From Cristatella mucedo (Eukaryota > Bryozoa > Phylactolaemata > Cristatellidae): 64,000 nt of DNA. Each line of letters starts with the position of its first letter. Position 1 is the first letter of the stretch. The notes under the pieces are model-generated. The model saw only the letters and a program-made list of their open reading frames with translations, was not told the origin of the DNA and ran no database searches. The DNA is taken from the NCBI GenBank assembly GCA_009760855.2, contig WPIO01000009.1:4925001-4989000 (forward strand). Direction: 5' to 3'. Of this stretch, positions 43,475 to 64,000 are shown piece by piece. The position numbers were made by a program, and so were the translations under genes.

Positions 43475-43592
43475 AAGTATAATATGCATTTATAATATAA
43501 TATGTATAATAAAGTATAAATATGAATTTCAAAAAAATTAAATTTAACTTTAAAATAATTAAAATTAACTTTAAAAGTATAATATGCATTTC
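43475..43592. repeat. AT-rich segment with direct repeats
   Basis: AAAGTATAATATGCATTT occurs at about 43477 and again at about 43573, separated by TTAAATTTAACTTTAAAAT-type repeats. Confidence 0.7.
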
Positions 43593-45079
<1,487 letters not shown>

Positions 45080-45591
45080 CACGACGGATTTCGATTTCGG
45101 ACGGCAGCTCGCAGTCACTTGATATAAACGTCTCTTGACTATTAATTAGCGTGGGTGCTTGGCGTAAGAAGGCGCCTAGATGCTAATTCAGCTTCCGGCG
45201 AATACCGCCTTGAAGTGAGCGGCCACTCTTGCTATTTGCGTCTGTCGCATACATATGCGTACTCCCCACGCAACTCGCACATATACATGCCATCAAGCGC
45301 AGATATTTCAAAAAAGCTGTGGAAACATATATTCTTTGTGCTCTCAGCGCGTTCGCCGGAGGTACAAAAAGGTGCAAAGTAGAGACAGTACTCTTTCCGT
45401 ATGCACGACGCGAAGCGTGTACAGCGAGGTCTCTTGTCGTAGTTAACAAAGGAACTCGACGTTTAAAACTAATTTTGCATTGGACGTTTTAACTTTTGCA
45501 AGGGAAGGTCCATGCACGCTTTCCTTTTGAACGCTTTCCATTGCACTATAGGCGAGTTTACTATTTTTGATTGTAAATAATGCTCCTGTTC

Positions 45592-45692
45592 GCATTTCAA
45601 TCGCGTTTCCCTTTGCAGCAAATGTAAGCTATGCCTAGAAAGAGACTGAGCTCTCTGAGGGCGCTTTATCAAGTGCATTATAATTATTGTAA
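45592..45692 (+). mobile_element. LINE family 1 3' tail
   Basis: TTTCCCTTTGCAGCAAATGT, CCTAGAAAGAGACTGAGCTC, GGGCGCTTTATCAAGTGCA then an ATT-type tail. Confidence 0.82.
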
Positions 45693-46142
45693 TATTATGA
45701 GAATTTTCTCAGTGGCTGGGAAATACACTTTCATATAAAAAGAAAATGCTTTAGCTTCTACACGATCCTATTTTTGTTTTGCAGTTGCCCACTAATTGTT
45801 GGAGCTTTCTAGTAATTTGAAGGTCTCTGGTAGATTTTTTCTCAATGGACAAATACTGTTTGATTAAGGTGGACTAGAACCACGATTTTTATCCATGGTA
45901 TTCGCTCCGATTCAGTCGGCGCCTATAGCGCGCCATGCTTGTTTTCTCCAAGCAAGCTGAGCGTAGATTTGGTCTGATCAGTCACTGTAGACAGTGCAGC
46001 AGCAATGGCAGCCACCCCGTTTCTAACCCGTATCTCGTCCGGGAGTAATGCCTAGAGTCTTTGCCATTCGGATAAGAATGAATGGAAGAATTTCTCGCTC
46101 CAGCTTCGCGAAGCGACCGCTGCCAGAAAAAAGTCGGAAGAA

Positions 46143-46290
46143 ATCCCGATAAAAAGCCGTATAAGAAGCCGGAGAGAAATCCGAATAACAATCCCGATTA
46201 AAAAAGCCGGATAGATATCCGGATTAAAAAAGCCCGGTAAAAAGCCGGATTAAAAAAAAGCCCGGTAAAAAGCCGGATTAGAAGCAAAGT
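46143..46290. repeat. degenerate tandem repeat, AAAAAGCCGGATTA type
   Basis: Repeated AAAAAGCC(C)GGATTA and GATATCCGGATTAAA units of 14-19 bp, roughly nine copies, growing more regular to the right. Confidence 0.8.
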
Positions 46291-46294
46291 ATTT

Positions 46295-46710
46295 CAATCA
46301 TACTGAGCTTTGTTCTCTCCAGTCGATCGTGGAGGGCGCTGTCTGCGGAGGCGCGCGCGCCTCCCGCGGCCCCGAGAGAAGACGAAGGACGCCCGGCGGT
46401 GCCCCTCCCCCCTAGACGGACCCTCGGACGGAATGACTTGCCGATACCAACGGCTGACCGCGGTCCGCGGATCGACGCCGCGCCGCACCGCTCGTCGGTG
46501 CATCGCTGTACGTGCGCCTTCTCGAAGGTGCAGCCTGGTGCGAACGAACGTCAGCACGCGCGTCAGCGGGCTGCAACCTTCGGCGGGCGATGAAGCCGCG
46601 CTTAAGAGCGGCTACCTTCGGCGATCAGCTTCGCGTCACCCTAGCACGGCACTGGCGGGGCTTCGCGCGCGCTTGAAGCTGGCGGGAGAAATGATGAGAA
46701 AAGGGAATAA
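46295..46710. other. GC- and CpG-rich segment
   Basis: High CpG density with GCGCGCGCGC and open frames on both strands (46310-46717 plus, 46557-46294 minus). Arg/Pro-rich translations without a domain; probably a CpG-rich non-coding or regulatory segment. Confidence 0.45.
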
Positions 46711-47111
46711 GATGTGAATTCAGACGCGAATCGTCAGAGGGAGCATTTTATTCGCTCGCTCTCACGTTTCGAGTGATCGCTCTCATCATTTTAATTTTTC
46801 AGCGATTGGCAATGGAGTGCTGCCGATAAAGGAAAAAAAAGGCGCTCCGCGCCTTGCTTCTCGCCCACGCAGCAGGTTTCGTTCTCCTACAGGGTATACA
46901 TTATGTTATACATTACATTGTACGCACATAATGTGATCGCAAGTATTAAATTTTGACCTACGGCTAATCCAGCTATCGTCGCGCCCTAGCCACAGCAAAA
47001 GAGGTGCTGCCATCACTTTTTAGGGGTCCAAACCTTTAACCTTGCCAGAGCCGCTTAGCCGTTGCACAGTTTTCTGGACACTTATTTCGGTTGTTTTCCC
47101 TGTCCAGTACG

Positions 47112-47197
<86 letters not shown>

Positions 47198-49504
47198 CGT
47201 ATTTAAAGCCCCCAATCCTTTGAAGTTCCACCTACGCAAGATGCATAAGTATTGGGTAAGACGCATGAATTGTGTAATAATTACCGATCATAATTCGATA
47301 TTGTTATAACTAACATTAGTTTCGATAGAGATGAAATATTTGGTAAGACAGACCAAGATAAAACATGCTGCAATAGTACTTGAAGATTAGCAGTAGAACT
47401 AAGAACGACAGGGAGCACGCGTAAAATTTCCAAGTCCACTCCCGTTACCGTGCCCTTTCCCTGCCCTTGGCCCTTGACCCTTAGTCCTTGGCCGTTGGCC
47501 CTTAGCCCCGCCCTCGGGTCTTCAGTAGATAGCCAGTGTTCTCTCACCACCCGCAGGCTTCATCTCCGAGCCACCAGCAGCGTCCGAAAGAATAATCTAC
47601 CGTAAAACTGTCCGGGTATGATAATGCTAGTAATAATGCACGGACATAGGTTATTAAGAGAACAAAACATCGTTCTAGGCATTTCGTAGTGAAAATATAA
47701 ATGAAATACGATAGATACGGTAGACGAATAAATGATAGGTAATGCAAAATTTCATCGTCAAGGATGAAAAACTGCAGCACATCGCGGACGATTCGAGTAG
47801 AACTGAGGAGGTTTCAGTTATGCTTGAAATGTCGTCGAGGTCAAGTCACGCGATATTTTACTGATGATTGATAGGCATATAGCTTAAGTCTTTGGGTTCA
47901 CATAAATAAAGGGATTGTAAATGAACGCTATGAGGTTGGTCCGAGACGTACTTAAGCACCGAGTCAGAAGAGCCACTAGATCGTGGGAAAGCCACGAATA
48001 TTTCCGAGAGTGTTTTTGCATACTGATAAGCCTGAGAGCGAGAGAATTGCGGGAAAACTCAAAGTCAATGATTACGACTATCCTCTGATGGAGCGACGAT
48101 TATATTGTTATACTTATAAATATAGTTATACTTATACATATATATAGTTATACTTAAAAATGGTTATCTGCTGCAGTTGAGACGTAACGGTTTCCAAGCC
48201 CGGTCATTACTAGGCCGCAAAGACAGCACTCGTCAGTCGTGACGGTGCCAGTCCTTGCCAAGGTATGACAAATGCCACCAGTGCAGGCCTATATCGTTGA
48301 ACAGTGGCCAGCCAGTTTCAGGTGCAGCAGCACCAATGCACGCAGGTAGCGAGCTGAGAGTAGCGGAACCCGGATGCAATGAAAAGCGTCTTTTACTTAA
48401 CGTCAAAGGTTCATATCAATAGCGCCGAGACCTGTCCGTGCGACAGCGACCGAGACTTACCCGCTTCCAGTACGGAGGCCGTGGCGTACAGCGATTCCTG
48501 CGAGGCTGTCAGAGCTGAGCTGCCGCTGTACTGCCGACCGGTGCAAAAGCCTCCTCAGGCGCAGCTGCCTCTCGGCTCCAAAGCCTAGAGCACAACTGCT
48601 TGGCGAAAAGTCTAGAGCGAAACTGGTCGGCTATTAAATGGCGCCTGACATATCGCTAAATCATGGATCGCAGCATAACCGGTTTCTAATAATCATAATT
48701 CGGAAGCCGCAAATAATATTTCTGTATTTATAATCTAGCTGGTCTATCACGCAGCCCTTTTCGTACTCCAATTTTTGAAAGTCTCAAAACACGAACCGAA
48801 AGAGCACCGCCAAAAAGCCTTTATGGGCACCATCTAAACAGACTCGTACCCGGTCTATTTGTAGAGCTTAAAGTAGCGACCAGAAGTCTATCCGAGCCGA
48901 CTGGCTTATGGCAGTCTCCCTCAGGAGAAACAGCCCGTTGCTTTGTCTTGGTTGGTGAAAAAAATAGAAACACGTAGCGATGGAATGGTTTAATTGATGC
49001 GGGGGAAAATGGACGGAGAGTGGTTCTCATAAAGTGGTGAAGTAAACCGCAGCATTGTTTGTGGCTTTTAGGTATCCGTGCTTGGGCGCTGCGCGCAGGT
49101 GAGCGCACGGACCGGTCACCGAAGACCTCGCGTCGGCTTCTCGCTGAGGAGTCCGCGCGTCCAAAAGCTGCCGGCTCTAATCGCGAGCTGCAGCCAGGCG
49201 CTGCGTGGGTCCGTCTCGGCAGTCGTCGCGGTGGCTCACGGCAAGCTGATTCCACGAACGTTAGCTCAGCGCGAGCGACGGACAGAGCCCGAAACGAGCG
49301 TCGCACGAAGATGGACGTGTATTTCGGCCGACGAACGAGCGCCAGCTTAAGCTCCGCTCGCTGTGAAAGCTTGGAACGCGACGAGCGCTCGCAGCGCATG
49401 CGCTCGCTGACGAGCGGGTCGACAGCTCTGCGTGGAAGAAAAACGCTAGAGAATAAGCGCGTGCGAAGGCCGACTGGCAAGCGGAAGCTGATAAGTGGGG
49501 GGGG
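46711..49504. other. host spacer
   Basis: Contains the CT array, a short CCCTTGGCC-type hexamer-like repeat (about 47450-47515) and TTATACTTATA-type repeats (48100-48160). From 48821 it becomes CpG-rich with opposing Arg-rich ORFs. No gene was recognised. Confidence 0.45.
47119..47194. repeat. (CT)n microsatellite
   Basis: 38 consecutive CT units. Confidence 0.98.
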
Positions 49505-49655
49505 GGGGTGGATATTATGGCGCAGTGGCTAAGGTGCTCGCCCCGATCAAGGTCAAGGTGAATGCATCTGACAGTCGAGGAGGCCGTGGGCTCGAGTACC
49601 GTGGCACGCGTGAACCGCCTGAATAGAGATCAAGTTTTCTTAGGGGTGCTATGCA
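49505..49655 (+). mobile_element. tRNA-derived SINE, family A (plus orientation)
   Basis: ATGGCGCAGTGGCTAAGGTG (A-box-like), GCCGTGGGCTCGAGTACC (B-box-like), GTGAACCGCCTGAATAGAGA and TTTTCTTAGGGGTGCT tail. A poly-G tract lies just before it. Confidence 0.72.
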
Positions 49656-49734
49656 TATGAGTTGCACATATTTTCTCCATAAATGTTGCACAACCCGCGC
49701 TGCGATTGACGATTGCAGTTGAAGGAAATTAACA

Positions 49735-49830
49735 GCAAAAGGTTAGCCGATTCAAAAGCCTCAGTTTTTTAGCGGAGAAAGAGCCTTAGCGGCTGGCTCT
49801 ACTGCTTGCAGTGGGAAACGTGGAGTTACG
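49735..49830 (-). mobile_element. SINE family B fragment
   Basis: AGAGCCTTAGCGGCTGGCTC and CTTGCAGTGGGAAA correspond to the body of family B at 50130-50280. The tRNA-like head is missing or mutated. Confidence 0.55.
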
Positions 49831-50129
49831 CCGCGCGGCAGGATTCGAGACGACGACCGCCGTTGAACGAAGTGGGAACACCTTACAACCTAGCTTTGGT
49901 CTCATTGCTGTGACGTCGGCAACTAAGCCGAAGCAGCCAGCGTCCCAGGTACGGTGCAGGACGAGGCTGACGAACACTTTGGCACGACGCTGTGAGAAAG
50001 GGAGACGGAGCCCCCCGGGGAAGCGCCGCCGCCGAGACGGCTCCCCAGCGCCCAATACGCCGACGGCGCCCCACCCCGCCCGCAGTAGTCTGGGGTTGTA
50101 GGCGACGGCAAATAAATAAATAAATCCTA

Positions 50130-50280
50130 GCTGATTAAACAGCATCTTTTGTATAGCGACAAAAGAGCCTTTGCGGCTATCACCACCGCTTGCAGTGGCG
50201 ATACAGAATCCACCGCAGGAATCGAACCCACGACCTCGAGACCAAGGTCGTGAAAGTAACCGCCTTACCTTGTGCGTCTT
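50130..50280 (-). mobile_element. tRNA-derived SINE, family B
   Basis: Best copy of the family: GCCTTTGCGGCTATCACCAC, TGCAGTGGCGATACAGAATC, and on the minus strand GGTCGTGGGTTCGATTCC preceded by the short hairpin CACGACCTCG. Confidence 0.75.
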
Positions 50281-51608
50281 CTGACGAATGAGAGCGAGCT
50301 AATGCCTGAAAAGATTCTTTCTTCGAGACGTTAAATATTCTGTTGATGTACCGATATTTTTATAACATTCTTTTCCACAGCGCTAAGACGAAAACGGACG
50401 ACTAGGGCACGACCGAGCTACAGGATCCGGGCTGCACAGTGCACATTGACCTTCAGACGTGCAGCCTTGAACCCACGAACCGACTGGCGCTTGGACCACC
50501 CGAGCGGCTGTGTCCTTTAGCTTTGCGAGTCTGCTGAACCTGCGAACATGCCTGCCTCGGCTCCGGTAGCCAACGGTAGGCGACGGTAGCGCTTGCCTGA
50601 CCGCGCGAGCCTCTGCGCGAGCAATTGCGTCGCAGGATCTATTGAGGGGTTTGCTCGTAGCACGTGCTCGCTCGGTGCCGCCCGAGCCGCCGCCGGCTTG
50701 GCCCTCGTTGACGCAGACTCTTAGATAGTGCATGGCCCGCGTCGACCGCTGCGCCGTCTGTGTGAGAATGCGTCGTTGCGTGCGTGCTCTCGAATAGAAG
50801 CGACGTCGACGCTTGCATAATCTGCGTCCTCGAGGGGCCGCGCCCCGTCGCGCCGGAAGCGTGAGCGGAATGCAGGAGATCGCTCGCTCCCTCAGGTGGC
50901 AGCAACCGGTCATCACATCGCAGCGGCGAAGGCTACCGTCTCCGCGAGCGGTTGCTAGCGTCGTGAGCGGTGCTCGACGGTGCCGGTCGTACTTTCATGC
51001 ACCGGAAAGAGGGGGGCTGGCCAATATCCGGTAGCCGCCAAGACACGAAGAGCATCGACTGATTCAAGTGAAGCCCTCCCTGCATTACTGCTCTGCTGCA
51101 GCCCACGGATCGGCCGTTCGTGCGACCGAGGTCGATCGCACGACAGAGTGCGTGGTCCTTGCTCGCCCCACCCTGACAATTGCCCATCTTTACTTGACTC
51201 GAAACGCGAAGGCTGCACGTCTCGGGATACCTATAAGCCGCCGGGCTGCCGAGAGGACTGGCTGAACAGAGTGAAGACGTGGCGCCCCTTGCGACTGACG
51301 ACCACCAGTTGACCACACGGCTGGTTACCGTAGCGCTAGTGGCAGAGTGTAAAGATGATTCAAAAAGCAGTTAATCAAGCGTGGCTCTACCCATTGAGTC
51401 TATGCTTGGGTGCCAAACAACCTGCTCGGCCTCATGCTGCTGGCTATAGCCGACCTCTCGAGACACATATCACGTGGGTGCACTTGCACGGCTTGCTCTT
51501 GTGTGGCTTGCTCTCGAATTTGACCCGTGGTATGCTCTCAGAGGGTCGACTCATCAGATCGAGCTGGCGGCATGCTTGATGCATGCGAGTTGAGCATTCT
51601 TTGTGAGA

Positions 51609-51652
<44 letters not shown>

Positions 51653-51904
51653 ACGTGTGTGTGTGCCTACCACAATCGCAAGCAATGTTTGGTGGCTTGC
51701 ATCGGAACATTGAGTGGTCTCTGGTTCTGTTGTTACTGGCATGATTGTTGTGACGGCAGCAATGAATTCGATTTCAAATAACTGGTATGTAAATCGAGTC
51801 CTTTCAGTTCGCCATTGCTACATAAGTATCGGTTTCTGATGTGCCATGCTGTGTGAGCCGATGCCTGTGTGACTGCACTGTCTTGATGGTGCTGATGTGT
51901 GCAG
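50281..51904. other. CpG-rich region upstream of MTR, possible promoter and first exon
   Basis: 50380-51320 is GC- and CpG-rich with opposing ORFs lacking domains, as expected of a CpG-rich promoter area. The first visible MTR exon begins in phase, needing one base from an upstream exon, so an initiating exon should lie here, but none could be chosen with confidence. A GT array sits at 51609-51664. Confidence 0.4.
51609..51664. repeat. (GT)n microsatellite
   Basis: GT array interrupted by GCGTAC near its right end. Confidence 0.95.

Positions 51905-64000
<12,096 letters not shown>

Noticed and set aside
46294-46717. GC-rich ORFs as genes (also 48821-50145 and 50383-51316)
   Set aside because: Both strands are open at once, composition is Arg/Pro/Ser-rich, and no domain or splice pattern is visible; the CpG content explains the lack of stops.

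Overview
The window is chromosomal DNA of a multicellular animal. Two conserved metazoan genes can be read exon by exon with GT-AG introns: syntaxin-5 (STX5, minus strand, 1232-15065, truncated on the left) and cobalamin-dependent methionine synthase (MTR, plus strand, 51905 to the right edge). They point away from each other. Introns and spacer are full of microsatellites, two tRNA-derived SINE families and at least two LINE families with reverse-transcriptase or C-terminal LINE ORF remnants. The species cannot be named from the sequence.

Between the two genes lies a complete 21.9-kb AT-rich element, 19219-41145. It has ~242-bp terminal inverted repeats starting AGTAGTATG and a 5-bp target-site duplication, GGGGC (19214-19218 and 41146-41150). 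Its content is that of a Maverick/Polinton, i.e. an endogenous adintovirus: protein-primed family B DNA polymerase, retrovirus-type integrase, FtsK/HerA packaging ATPase, adenain-type protease, double-jelly-roll major capsid protein, penton-like protein(s), a PLA2-domain virion protein, DUF5679-like zinc ribbon, and cargo: a YqaJ-type exonuclease, an HNH-AP2 endonuclease and four fibre genes built of phage-tail-fibre-like repeats.

Layout of the element, left to right: TIR; membrane protein (+); integrase (-); Cys-rich protein (+); fibre A (-); small ORF and YqaJ exonuclease (-); major capsid (-); coiled-coil virion-type protein (-); two penton-like proteins (-); two coiled-coil proteins (-); ATPase (-); DUF5679, protease and a further protein (+); PLA2 protein (-); HNH-AP2 (+); two minus-strand proteins; three tandem fibres (+); small genes (-); PolB (-); TIR. 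Most starts are abutted by a TATA-like motif (TATAGAATG type).

The element is dead but fairly young. About 17 nonsense codons and a dozen one-base frameshifts interrupt otherwise continuous frames, the TIRs remain nearly identical, and a 68-bp LINE tail with its own GTGTT duplication has landed in one viral gene, so the copy has long been chromosomal.

Outside the element, 15066-19213 holds a microsatellite, a SINE, a 25-bp minisatellite, a LINE with a readable ORF, and a 26-bp palindrome. The stretch 41151-51904 holds SINE copies, long AT and CT arrays and GC/CpG-rich segments upstream of MTR; no confident gene was found there.
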